DNA of 64,000 nt from JAXMHQ01 sp046346665 (GTDB taxonomy: Bacteria > Verrucomicrobiota > Verrucomicrobiia > Limisphaerales > JAXMHQ01). The stretch is taken from NCBI GenBank assembly GCA_046346665.1, contig JAXMHQ010000019.1:38302-102301 (forward strand), written 5' to 3'. The position numbers and the translations under genes are program-made. The notes under the pieces are model-generated. The model was not told the origin of the DNA and did not search any database. It saw nothing but the letters and a program-made list of their open reading frames with translations. This document shows, one piece after another, positions 9,807 through 18,106 of the stretch (its first letter is position 1; every line of letters begins with the position of its first letter).

Positions 9807-12005
9807 ATGTTGCTCACCCAGGATGAAGTTCGAAGCTTGGTCAACGTTCAGCACCGCTCACCTCACGAATTGCTGGGCATGCACCTGCTCGGAGACGGCT
9901 CGGGCATCGTCGCCCGCGCCCTCATCCCCGGCGCCCGCAGCGTCCAGATCCAGCCCGTCCACGAGAAAAATCGTCCCTCCTTCGAACTGAAATCCATCGA
10001 CCCCGCCGGGTTGTTCGAAGGCGTTTCCCGCGACGCCGACCGCATCTACGCCTACGACCTCGTCGTCAAATACAGCGGCTCTCAATCCTTCCGCACCCGC
10101 GATCCCTATTCCTTCCTCCCCACACTCGGCGAATCGGATCTCTACCTCTTCGGCAAAGGCGACGAACACCGCATCTACGACAAGCTCGGCGCCCACCTCC
10201 GCACCATCGACGGCGTTCACGGCACCAGCTTCGCCGTCTGGGCCCCCAACGCCCAGCGCGTCAGCGTCGTCGGCGACTTCAACGCCTGGGACGGACGCCG
10301 CCACGCTATGCGATCCCTCGGGCCGTCCGGTGTCTGGGAAATCTTCATCCCCGGCATTCCCCAGGGCGCCCATTACAAGTTCGAAATCCGCAATATCCAC
10401 GGCCAGATCACCCTCAAAACCGATCCCTACGGCACCTTCTTCGAAAGCGCCCCCAAAAACGCGTCCATCGTCTGGGACCCCGCCGCGTTCCAATGGACCG
10501 ATGATGCCTGGATGCGCCAGCGCCGCGACCGCCAGCCGCTCCGCTCGCCCCTCTCCATCTACGAAGTCCACCTCGGCTCGTGGCAGAAAAAATCCGAGGG
10601 CGAATCCCACAGCTACCGCGAACTCGCCGCACCGCTCATCGAATACGTGAAACGAATGGGTTTCACCCACGTCGAATTCCTCCCCGTCGCCGAACACGCC
10701 TTCTACCCGTCCTGGGGCTACCAGGTCACCGGCTTCTACGCCCCCACCAGCCGCTACGGCACACCCGCCGACTTCCAGTTCCTCGTCAACGCCCTCCACG
10801 AAGCCGGCATCGGCATCATCATCGACTGGGTCCCCGCACACTTCCCCCGCGACGACTGGGCGCTCGCCCGCTTCGACGGAACCGCCCTCTACGAACACGA
10901 GGATCCCCGCAAAGGCGCCCACCAGGACTGGGGCACCCTTATCTTCAATTACGGCCGGCACGAGGTCAGCAACTTCCTAACGGCTAATGCGTTGTTCTGG
11001 TGCGAACGCTACCACATCGACGGACTCCGCGTCGACGCCGTCGCCTCCATGCTCTACCTCGATTATTCCCGCAAGGAAGGCGAATGGATCCCCAACCAGT
11101 ACGGTGGACGCGAAAACCTCGAGGCCATCGATTTCCTCAGGAAATTCAACCACCTCACCCACGTCCAGTTCCCCGGCGTCACCACCATCGCCGAGGAATC
11201 CACCGCCTGGCCCCTCGTCACCCGCCCGCCTTACCTCGGCGGACTCGGGTTCTCCTTCAAATGGAACATGGGCTGGATGCACGATACCCTCGGCTACTTC
11301 GGCCGCGACCCCATCCACCGCAAATTCCACCAGAACGACCTCACGTTCGCCATGCTCTATCATCACCACGAAAATTTCATCCTGCCCCTCTCGCACGATG
11401 AAGTGGTGCACGGCAAACGATCCCTGCTCGGACGCATGCCGGGCGATGACTGGCAGCGATTCGCCAACCTCCGCACCCTCGCCGCCTACCAGTGGCTCTT
11501 CCCCGGAAAAAAACTCCTCTTCATGGGCGGCGAATTCGGCCAGAGCGCCGAGTGGAACGCCAACGGACAGCTCGATTGGTGGCTCCTCGGCGCCGGCCCC
11601 TACCACCGCGGCATGCAACAATGCCTCGAAGACCTCAACCGCCTCTACACCGCCTCGCCCGCTCTCTGGGAAAGTGACTTCGATCCCGAAGGATTCTCCT
11701 GGATCGATTGCTCCGATACCGAAAACAGCGTCCTGTCCTTCGTCCGACGCAGCCGCTCCGGCGGCGGGGAAATCGTCGCCGTCTTCAACCTCACCCCGGT
11801 CCCGCGCCAGGGTTACCGCCTCGGACTCCCCGGCCCGGGCCGCTGGAAGGAAGTCATGAACACCGACGCCGCCGTCTATGGCGGCGCCAATGTGGGCAAC
11901 CTCGGCGGCATCGTCGCCGACCAGCCCCCCTGCCACGGCCAACCCTTCTCCGCTCAACTCACCCTGCCACCCCTCGGCGCCGTCGCCCTCCAACGCGAAA
12001 CCTGA
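9807..12005 (+). CDS. glgB: 1,4-alpha-glucan branching enzyme (GH13)
   Basis: Start set at ATG 9807 (MLLTQDEVRSLV) because it matches where GlgB proteins begin; ATG 9774 would add 11 residues. 732 residues, close to the usual 730. Order: N-terminal beta domain (about 1-110), CBM48 (about 120-215, FAVWAPNAQRVSVVGDFNAW), GH13 barrel (about 240-600) and a C-terminal beta domain. Catalytic residues are visible: nucleophile Asp410 in DGLRVDAVAS, acid/base Glu463 in IAEEST, and Asp531 in LSHDEVVHGK. The enzyme cuts alpha-1,4 chains and rejoins them as alpha-1,6 branches in glycogen. No other glg gene lies nearby. Confidence 0.96.
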   Translation: MLLTQDEVRSLVNVQHRSPHELLGMHLLGDGSGIVARALIPGARSVQIQPVHEKNRPSFELKSIDPAGLFEGVSRDADRIYAYDLVVKYSGSQSFRTRDPYSFLPTLGESDLYLFGKGDEHRIYDKLGAHLRTIDGVHGTSFAVWAPNAQRVSVVGDFNAWDGRRHAMRSLGPSGVWEIFIPGIPQGAHYKFEIRNIHGQITLKTDPYGTFFESAPKNASIVWDPAAFQWTDDAWMRQRRDRQPLRSPLSIYEVHLGSWQKKSEGESHSYRELAAPLIEYVKRMGFTHVEFLPVAEHAFYPSWGYQVTGFYAPTSRYGTPADFQFLVNALHEAGIGIIIDWVPAHFPRDDWALARFDGTALYEHEDPRKGAHQDWGTLIFNYGRHEVSNFLTANALFWCERYHIDGLRVDAVASMLYLDYSRKEGEWIPNQYGGRENLEAIDFLRKFNHLTHVQFPGVTTIAEESTAWPLVTRPPYLGGLGFSFKWNMGWMHDTLGYFGRDPIHRKFHQNDLTFAMLYHHHENFILPLSHDEVVHGKRSLLGRMPGDDWQRFANLRTLAAYQWLFPGKKLLFMGGEFGQSAEWNANGQLDWWLLGAGPYHRGMQQCLEDLNRLYTASPALWESDFDPEGFSWIDCSDTENSVLSFVRRSRSGGGEIVAVFNLTPVPRQGYRLGLPGPGRWKEVMNTDAAVYGGANVGNLGGIVADQPPCHGQPFSAQLTLPPLGAVALQRET

Positions 12006-12140
12006 CCCATCCCCGGGAGGGACGGCGCCTGCCGGGGCGGAGTCCGTCTCGCTTGACGAAGCCCGGTCCCCGCCGTCCCATTCATGCTGATCCATTTCGG
12101 GAATGCCAAAACGGCACCCCTCCAGGCTTTGTTCAGGTAC

Positions 12141-12174
12141 AAAAAACCGGCGGCCCGCTTTCGCGAGCCGCCGG
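12141..12174 (-). terminator. Intrinsic terminator (minus strand)
   Basis: The 8-bp stem ccggcggc/gccgccgg (12147-12154 with 12167-12174) continues with a mismatch and a cgc/gcg pair over a tttc loop. Read on the minus strand, it is followed at once by six T (complement of 12141-12146). Confidence 0.65.
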
Positions 12175-12279
12175 GAACCAAACCCAATACAGAAGAACGC
12201 CTGCTTATCGCAAGGCGCGTGCCAGCGGATTAAGGTGGGACTTTTGCGCCCCCTCCAAGCGGGAGGAAGCGGAATGGAG
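12141..12279 (-). ncRNA. Candidate small RNA ending in an orphan terminator
   Basis: About 140 nt on the minus strand with a promoter-like pair at one end (12286-12315) and a strong intrinsic terminator at the other (12141-12174). There is no reading frame worth reporting between them. A small hairpin (cctcc/ggagg around 12251-12267) lies near the 5' end. I do not recognise it as 6S, SRP, RNase P or tmRNA. The call rests on the terminator having no minus-strand gene to serve, since the next gene upstream of it, xth, is on the plus strand. Confidence 0.35.
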
Positions 12280-12285
12280 CTCGGA

Positions 12286-12315
12286 ATTATGTTGCCATAA
12301 TCCCATGTAGCTCAA
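12286..12315 (-). promoter_or_regulatory. Sigma70-like promoter for the candidate small RNA
   Basis: On the minus strand TTGAGC (12315-12310) is separated by 18 nt from CATAAT (12291-12286), matching -35 in 4 of 6 and -10 in 5 of 6 positions. The expected start would be near 12279. Confidence 0.35.
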
Positions 12316-12484
12316 TGTTTGCATGCCCCAACCCAAGCAGAGCACATACCAACAAACCACCCCAGCCAGGCCCCGGAAATCCCAGAATGATAACGATCCA
12401 GCATGCCCTCCCTGTCACATTCTTGGGCTTCAAGGTGTCTTGTTTCTGGACAGAGTCTTGCTCTGGCAGGATTCGCTTCGCCTG

Positions 12485-12512
12485 CTTCTGCATTCGACAT
12501 TCTGCCTTCTGC
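12485..12512. repeat. Heptamer array (4 units, cttctgc-type)
   Basis: Four consecutive 7-nt units: cttctgc, attcgac, attctgc, cttctgc. It lies just upstream of xth. No inverted arm was found. Confidence 0.6.
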
Positions 12513-12529
12513 CTTTTCTAATCTTCCCC

Positions 12530-13282
12530 GTGAAAATCGTATCCTGGAATGTCAACGGCCTCCGATCCATCCTCCGCAAAACTTTCCATTCCTTCCTGGA
12601 TGAAGAACGACCCGACATCCTCTGCCTCCAGGAAACCCGCTGCCATCCGGATCAGATCGAACAACTCTGGCCGGTCGAATACAAAACCTTCTGGAACATG
12701 GCCCAGAAACCAGGCTATTCCGGCACCGCCATCTTCACCCGCATCCCGCCAATCAACGTCAAGCCGGATATCGGCGTGTCACTCCACGATCGCGAGGGCC
12801 GCGTGCTGACGGCCGAGTTCCAGGACTTCTTCCTCGTGAACGTCTACGTCCCAAATTCACAGCGCGAATTGACCCGGCTCGCCTACCGCCAGCGTTGGGA
12901 TTTCGATTTCCTCAAATTCCTTAAGAAACTCGAGAAACGGAAACCGGTGATCTTCTGCGGCGACCTGAATGTCGCCCATACGGAGCTGGACCTCGCGAAC
13001 CCGAAATCAAACCGGCGCAACCACGGCTTCACCGACGAGGAACGCGCCGGGTTCAGCGCCTTCATCCAGGCCGGGTTCCTGGATACCTTCCGCCAGTTCG
13101 AACAGGGTGGGGGACATTACACCTGGTGGAGCCCCATGTCCGGCGCACGCGCCCGCAACGTCGGCTGGCGCATCGACTACTTCCTCATCAGCAACTCCCT
13201 CCGCCCCCGCCTCGCCAAGAGCTTCATCCGCCCCGGCGTGCTCGGATCCGATCACTGCCCGGTCGGCATCGAACTGTCCTGA
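12530..13282 (+). CDS. xth: Exodeoxyribonuclease III (AP endonuclease)
   Basis: Start placed at GTG 12530 (VKIVSWNVNGLRS), because the family begins exactly with this strand; the open frame upstream runs through a heptamer array and is unlike any protein. 250 residues, the usual length. Motifs of the EEP/ExoIII fold: SWNVNGLR (5-12), LQETRC with metal ligand Glu35, YVPNS, CGDLNVAH, and the C-terminal GSDHCPVGIEL with the catalytic His. The enzyme nicks DNA 5' of abasic sites and has 3' exonuclease activity in base-excision repair. Its last 31 bases overlap the convergent acetyltransferase gene. Confidence 0.94.
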   Translation: MKIVSWNVNGLRSILRKTFHSFLDEERPDILCLQETRCHPDQIEQLWPVEYKTFWNMAQKPGYSGTAIFTRIPPINVKPDIGVSLHDREGRVLTAEFQDFFLVNVYVPNSQRELTRLAYRQRWDFDFLKFLKKLEKRKPVIFCGDLNVAHTELDLANPKSNRRNHGFTDEERAGFSAFIQAGFLDTFRQFEQGGGHYTWWSPMSGARARNVGWRIDYFLISNSLRPRLAKSFIRPGVLGSDHCPVGIELS

Positions 13283-13809
13283 GTCTCCAGCACCTTCTCC
13301 ATCACAAAATCGTCCATCACGTAGCCCCCGCCAATGTCCGCCACCACTTCACGCGCAATCTTGTACCCATTGCGCTGATAGGCGGCAATCGCCCGGGCAT
13401 TGCCTTTGTTAACATTCAACATCAGGCGCCGCCCGCCCAGCCTCCGCGCTTCCGCCTCACAGTGCCGCAACAGCAGGCTCCCCAGCCCGCGCCCCTGCAA
13501 TTCCGGCCGGAGATAAATCTTGTGCAACTTGAACAACCCCGGCGCGCTCTCCGGCCCGTACGACGCAAACCCGCCCGCAACACCGCCTTCAAACAACAGG
13601 TCGTAACGAATGCCCCGCCCCTGCATCTCCTCCCGCATCGCGTCCAGCGAATACATCCGCGCCAGCATGTAATCAATCTGGCCCGGCGCCAGGATCGCGG
13701 CGTAACACACCCGCCAGATCTCCGCCGCCAGACGCGCAATCAACTCCAGGTCGGCCTCCGTGGCCGGCTGCACCCGGACTGAACCCGGCGGTTGCGCGCC
13801 CGTGGACAT
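13252..13809 (-). CDS. GNAT-family N-acetyltransferase
   Basis: Start taken at ATG 13809 (MSTGAQPPGSV), which leaves 13 bp to the purB stop; ATG 13833 would overlap purB. 185 residues forming one GNAT domain. The acetyl-CoA loop is LRPELQGRGLGSLLLRHCE (Q-x-x-G-x-G/A pattern). It is followed by GGRRLMLNVNKGNARAIAAY and the typical final strand YQRNGYKI, then VMDDFVMEK. The substrate cannot be told. It is probably co-transcribed behind purB, and its 3' end overlaps xth by 31 bases tail to tail. Confidence 0.88.
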   Translation of the reverse strand: MSTGAQPPGSVRVQPATEADLELIARLAAEIWRVCYAAILAPGQIDYMLARMYSLDAMREEMQGRGIRYDLLFEGGVAGGFASYGPESAPGLFKLHKIYLRPELQGRGLGSLLLRHCEAEARRLGGRRLMLNVNKGNARAIAAYQRNGYKIAREVVADIGGGYVMDDFVMEKVLETQDSSMPTGQ

Positions 13810-13822
13810 CGATGCGAGCCGG

Positions 13823-15157
13823 TTACAAACCAACCTTCTTGAACCGCGACTGGACTTCCTTGAGATGAAAATCCACCGAGCAAAGCGCTTCCAGCTCGCC
13901 GGCCTTGAAATGCTTCGCCACCTCCGGATCGGACTTGAGCTGCTCCACGAAATTCGCGTCGTCGCGCCCCGCGTGCTTCACCTCCCACGTCTTCATCGCG
14001 TTGCGCTGCACCAGGTCATACGCCTGCTCCCGCGTCAGCCCCTTGCGAATCAGTGCCAGCAGCACCGTCTGCGAATTCCACATCCCCAGGCTCAACCCGA
14101 GATTGCGCTTCATGTTCTCCGGGTACACCGCCAGCCCCTCCATCAGCCGCGCCAGCAATCCTAACATGTAATCCAGTAGTGTGCAGGAATCCGGGAAGAT
14201 AATCCGCTCCACCGAGCTGTGGCTGATGTCCCGCTCGTGCCACAACGCCACATTCTCCATCGCCGCCAGAGCATTGCCCCGCAGCACCCGCGCCAGCCCC
14301 GTCAGACGCTCCCACGTGATCGGGTTCCGCTTGTGCGGCATCGCGCTGCTTCCCTTCTGCCCCTTCGTGAACGCCTCCTCCGCCTCCAGCACCTCCGTGC
14401 GCTGCAGATGCCGGAACTCCACCGCCCAGCGCTCAATGCTCGCCCCCACCAGCGCCAGCGCCGACATGTATTCGGCGTGTATGTCCCGCTGCACCACCTG
14501 CGTCGCCATCGGCGCCGGACGCAGCCCCAGGTGCTTGCAGACCGCCTCCTCCACCGACGGAGGCAAATGCGCGCTCGTCCCCACCGCGCCGCTCAGCTTC
14601 CCCACCGCCGCCACCTCCCGCGCCCGCTCCAGCCGCTCCAGCGCCCGCCCGAATTCATCATACATCAACGCCAGCTTCAGCCCGAACGTCGTCGGCTCCG
14701 CGTGAATCCCGTGGCTCCGCCCGATGCACGGCGTCAACATGTGCTCCCGCGCCCGCTTCGCTATCGCCTTCCGCACCGCCTGCACGTCCGCGATCAAAAT
14801 GCTCACGCTCTGAACCAGCTGCACCGCAAACGCCGTGTCCACCACGTCGCTGCTCGTCAGGCCGAAATGAAACCAGCGGCTCGCCTCGTCGTTGATCTTC
14901 TCCGCCACCGCCGTCGTGAACCCGATCACGTCGTGATTCAACGTCTTCTCCAGCTCCCGCTGTCGCTCCACCAGCCCCTTCAAATCCGCAAACCACGCAT
15001 CCGCCCCCGCCTTCATCTTCACGTAATCCCCCTCCGGCACAATGCCCTCCTTCACCAGCGCCTTGCTCGCCAGCAACTCAATCAACAGCCAGATCCGCAG
15101 CTTGTTCTCGTCCGTCCAAATGTCCCGCATCTCCTGCCGGGAATAACGTTGAATCAT
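13823..15157 (-). CDS. purB: Adenylosuccinate lyase
   Basis: 444 residues, usual PurB length. The fumarase/aspartase superfamily signature GSSAMPHKRNPITW lies near residues 267-280, with the flexible catalytic loop. The second conserved region, RSHGIHAEPTTFGLK, is near residue 140, and TSSDVVDTA near residue 93. PurB catalyses two fumarate-releasing steps of purine synthesis (SAICAR to AICAR, adenylosuccinate to AMP). The start MIQRYSRQEM matches the family. It is the first gene of a likely two-gene unit with the GNAT gene. Confidence 0.96.
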   Translation of the reverse strand: MIQRYSRQEMRDIWTDENKLRIWLLIELLASKALVKEGIVPEGDYVKMKAGADAWFADLKGLVERQRELEKTLNHDVIGFTTAVAEKINDEASRWFHFGLTSSDVVDTAFAVQLVQSVSILIADVQAVRKAIAKRAREHMLTPCIGRSHGIHAEPTTFGLKLALMYDEFGRALERLERAREVAAVGKLSGAVGTSAHLPPSVEEAVCKHLGLRPAPMATQVVQRDIHAEYMSALALVGASIERWAVEFRHLQRTEVLEAEEAFTKGQKGSSAMPHKRNPITWERLTGLARVLRGNALAAMENVALWHERDISHSSVERIIFPDSCTLLDYMLGLLARLMEGLAVYPENMKRNLGLSLGMWNSQTVLLALIRKGLTREQAYDLVQRNAMKTWEVKHAGRDDANFVEQLKSDPEVAKHFKAGELEALCSVDFHLKEVQSRFKKVGL

Positions 15158-15223
15158 GAACCCAGATTAAAAAACCCGCCCCCCCGAGTCGAGCCCCCGC
15201 CGCATCGAAAACAAGAATCGCCA

Positions 15224-15284
15224 AAATTCACAATTATAGGACTGACCCCTTCGCAAAAGGGGTCGGTCCTATAATTGTGAATTT
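15224..15284. repeat. Near-perfect long hairpin (REP-like palindrome)
   Basis: Arms aaattcacaattataggac... and their complement pair over 27 bp with one G-T wobble and a cgcaaa loop; the inner part is gacccctt/aaggggtc. It sits between the stop of the rhomboid gene and the start of purB (both minus strand). The GGGGTC-rich tip resembles REP sequences associated with IS200-like (RAYT) transposases, a family resemblance from memory. It may also act as a terminator for the rhomboid gene. Confidence 0.75.
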
Positions 15285-15296
15285 GTGGGATCGATC

Positions 15297-16208
15297 CTAG
15301 CGTTTGGCCATCCGGTTGCGCGCTCTTTCCAGGATGTTGCGCTCGCGCTCGGTCAGGCTTTGAATGCCGTGCTTCGAAATTTTGTCGAGGATTGGATCGA
15401 CCTCCCGGCTGATGAATTCTTCACGGCCGGTTTCGGCAAGTTCGTCTTCCGGCACCCCCGGCCAGCCGGCTGAATCGCCGGATTCCGGTCGGCGCCGCCG
15501 CGCCGCCGCGCCGCTGCGCGCACGCCGCCACCCGCGCATCCAGTTTTCCCACGGCAGCGGCACATCATCGTTCTGCCAGCCCATCCGCACCCAGAGCAGC
15601 CCCGTCGCCAGCCCGCCCAGGTGCGCCGCATGCGCCATCCCGCCGCCCCCGGACGGCACCAGCGTGAAAAACAACGACACCGCCGCCGTAATCCACAACA
15701 GCACGTCCGCCCGGATCGGCAGCACGAAACTCATGAGAATCGTCGCGTTCGACTGGAGCCGGGCGAAGATGGCAAAAATCCCCATGGCCCCGGCCGACGC
15801 GCCCACGACCAACATCCCGAAATGGCGTGGAAACAGGACCATCAGCACGCATTGCAGCAGCCCGCCCGCCGCGCCGGACCCGAAATACGCCAGCAGAAAC
15901 CGCTTCGGCCCCATGACTTGCTCGACAAAATTTCCAAAAAACCACAGTGCCAGCAGGTTGCCCAGCAGGTGCATCAGGCTCGCATGCAGGAATTGAAACG
16001 TGAAGAACTGCCAGACGTATCCCGACTCCAGCGCCGCCGGGGTCAGTGCAAACCGGTCCAGGATATAAGTGTGGAAGTAAACGGCGTCGATTTGTTGAAA
16101 AGCAAAAACGGCCACCAGGACGGCCATCAACGCCGCCGTGGCCGTCCAGCGGAATCCCCGGCCAAAGCCGCCGCCCCCGGGCCGCATATAATCACGGTTC
16201 TCTAGCAT
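15297..16208 (-). CDS. Rhomboid-family intramembrane serine protease with C-terminal helical tail
   Basis: 303 residues. Six membrane segments fill residues about 22-210. Rhomboid motifs are present: HxxLMHLLGNLLALWFFG (HN region), the catalytic serine in VGASAGAMG (near residue 139), and the catalytic histidine in AHAAHLGG (near residue 195). After the membrane part comes an Arg-rich linker and a soluble tail ending DKISKHGIQSLTERERNILE, a short C-terminal segment seen on many verrucomicrobial and Bacteroidota rhomboids. It probably cleaves membrane proteins within the bilayer. A second rhomboid gene lies 43 bp upstream. Confidence 0.9.
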   Translation of the reverse strand: MLENRDYMRPGGGGFGRGFRWTATAALMAVLVAVFAFQQIDAVYFHTYILDRFALTPAALESGYVWQFFTFQFLHASLMHLLGNLLALWFFGNFVEQVMGPKRFLLAYFGSGAAGGLLQCVLMVLFPRHFGMLVVGASAGAMGIFAIFARLQSNATILMSFVLPIRADVLLWITAAVSLFFTLVPSGGGGMAHAAHLGGLATGLLWVRMGWQNDDVPLPWENWMRGWRRARSGAAARRRRPESGDSAGWPGVPEDELAETGREEFISREVDPILDKISKHGIQSLTERERNILERARNRMAKR

Positions 16209-16251
16209 ACGCCTGCAACCTAGCTGCGCATCTCCGGATTATCAACGGGGT

Positions 16252-16947
16252 TCATGAACCCAGCGGATCCCCCGGCCGGCCCGACCTGCGCCGCACCTGC
16301 CTTTCCCACCACCGCACGCAGGCCAGGCCGGTCAGGATCCCGCCCATGTGCGCCGCGTGCGCCACGTTTCCAAACACCGATTCCACCAGGCGCGAATCCG
16401 GAAACGCGATTCCAATGGTGGAAATGACAATGCTCACCCAGAGCAGCGTGATCGTCTGCATCCGGATCGGGACCACGAAGAACAGCAGCATCACGAGAGG
16501 CCGTCTCGGGTTTAGCAGCGCGAATGCCGAAACCACTCCAAACACACCGGCCGACGCGCCCACGACGCCCGACCCGAAATGGCCCGGCCAGGCGAGGGCC
16601 GCGAGTTCCTGGAACAATCCGCCCACGACCCCGCTCGCGAAATAGAGGACCAGGAATCGCCGCGTTCCAAGCGCATACTCGACCTCCCGCCCGAACAGGT
16701 AGAGCGCCCAGCAGTTGAGCAGCAGGTGCAACAGTCCTGCGTGCAGGAACTGGTAGGACAGAAGCTGCCAGTAATATCCCTGGCGCAGCCCGTCCAGGCT
16801 CAGGCACAGATACCGGTCGACCCAGGCCGGCGGCAACACCAGCACCTGGATGGCAAAAGCGACAATGATCGCCGCCACCAGAATCACGGTCGCCGGCCAC
16901 AGCCGCGAGCCGGGCAGGGGACGAAGAAAGCCCGATTTTTCAAACAT
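16252..16947 (-). CDS. Rhomboid-family intramembrane serine protease
   Basis: 231 residues, six membrane segments. It shares the motif order of its downstream neighbour: HAGLLHLLLNCWALYLFG, catalytic serine in VGASAGVFG, catalytic histidine in AHAAHMGG. It lacks the C-terminal soluble tail. The two proteins are recognisably paralogous over the membrane domain and are arranged as a tandem pair on the minus strand, probably one transcript. Substrates are unknown. Confidence 0.9.
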   Translation of the reverse strand: MFEKSGFLRPLPGSRLWPATVILVAAIIVAFAIQVLVLPPAWVDRYLCLSLDGLRQGYYWQLLSYQFLHAGLLHLLLNCWALYLFGREVEYALGTRRFLVLYFASGVVGGLFQELAALAWPGHFGSGVVGASAGVFGVVSAFALLNPRRPLVMLLFFVVPIRMQTITLLWVSIVISTIGIAFPDSRLVESVFGNVAHAAHMGGILTGLACVRWWERQVRRRSGRPGDPLGS

Positions 16948-17274
16948 ACCCGCCCACCTTAATTGCCACTCCCGCCATTTTCAACGGCGAGTTCGCGCCC
17001 GCGGGTGCGATTTACGGCGAGGGTCAGGAGCGCGGCTGTGTCCGCCAGGACCAGCCGCAGAAATGTTCGATATACCAACGCTCCCTGTCTTCTCAAACGC
17101 CTTCGCATCTGCCACGTCCCTGCAGCTGATCCTTCGGATACAGCCGCGCTCCGGGAATTGCCCCTCATTTCGAATCGCACCCCGCGGCCGCCCGTCTCTT
17201 GACAGGAGGCCCGGCGCCTGTTCACTCTGGGCGCGCCAGCCGGGTGCTTCATTGCATGCCACTGGTTCGCAGCC
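16948..17274. other. Intergenic gap between divergent genes
   Basis: 327 bp separating the rhomboid pair (minus) from the methyltransferase (plus). It should hold both promoters. I see no clear -35/-10 pair, repeat array or reading frame with coding character. Confidence 0.5.
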
Positions 17275-18090
17275 ATGAAACTCCGGGAATTTATCGCCTC
17301 GGGCGACGACTACAATCGCCGTGCCCACGCGCGCGGCGGCCAGGACGGTTACTTTCGCCAGCACGCTTCGCGCCTGCACCACGCCTGTGAAGCGTTTCGC
17401 CTGTTTGACGCACGCCTGGGCGAGGTTCTCGAAATCGGCCCGTTCTACGGCTGCACCCCGTTCCTGCTGCGCCCGCGGTCTTCCAGTTACACGGTCCTGG
17501 AAGGACCCGATCCCGCCGTGCAGCCGCTGGAATCCCTCTACTCGGAAACCGGCATCCGGATGTTGTACGCCGATTTCTTCGAGGTTTTCGGGCCCACGCG
17601 GACGGCTCTGCACCGGCTGGATTTTCCCGACGCGCAGTTCGACACGGTGCTGTGCTGGGAAACGATGGAGCATTTCAATTTCAACCCGGTGAAATTCGTC
17701 CGTGAACTCCGGCGCGTGCTCAAACCCGGCGGCCGCGCCTGCATCACCGTTCCCAACAAGGCGTCCTTTCAGAGCCTTGCAGGACTGCTCAGCGGACGAG
17801 GGGAAGACCAGCTCATCCGGAATTATTTCCAGTTCGAAGACTACGTCAGCGACGGAAAAACGGCGTTTTACGGTTTCCACTGGCGGGAATATTCGCCGCG
17901 CGAACTCGGGGCGCTGTTCGCCGGGGCCGGCTTTCACGTCGAGGAATGCCGCAGCTTCACCGCGTTCCAGGATCATGGCCGCACCGGCCTCGTCCGGCGC
18001 CTCGCGCGCGCCGGCAATCGCATTGCCGTCCGGCTGTTCCCGCGCCACGGCACGCACGTGATGCTCAGCGCCCGCAAAACCAGCCAGTAA
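17275..18090 (+). CDS. Class I SAM-dependent methyltransferase
   Basis: 271 residues. The Rossmann-type methyltransferase core is visible: motif I VLEIGPFYGCTPFL (residues 50-63), an acidic strand end VLEGPDPAV, FDTVLCWETMEHF (motif IV/V region), then RELRRVLKPGGRACITVPN (post-motif, typical of the Methyltransf_11 family). A C-terminal helical part follows. The substrate is unknown. The gene is convergent with the ATE-like gene, 16 bp apart. No operon partner is evident. Confidence 0.85.
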   Translation: MKLREFIASGDDYNRRAHARGGQDGYFRQHASRLHHACEAFRLFDARLGEVLEIGPFYGCTPFLLRPRSSSYTVLEGPDPAVQPLESLYSETGIRMLYADFFEVFGPTRTALHRLDFPDAQFDTVLCWETMEHFNFNPVKFVRELRRVLKPGGRACITVPNKASFQSLAGLLSGRGEDQLIRNYFQFEDYVSDGKTAFYGFHWREYSPRELGALFAGAGFHVEECRSFTAFQDHGRTGLVRRLARAGNRIAVRLFPRHGTHVMLSARKTSQ

Positions 18091-18106
18091 TCCGGGACGG
18101 CCCGCC

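Noticed and set aside
12006..12310. 6S, SRP, RNase P or tmRNA
   Set aside because: The segment lacks the conserved core motifs of these RNAs; reported only as an unnamed candidate.
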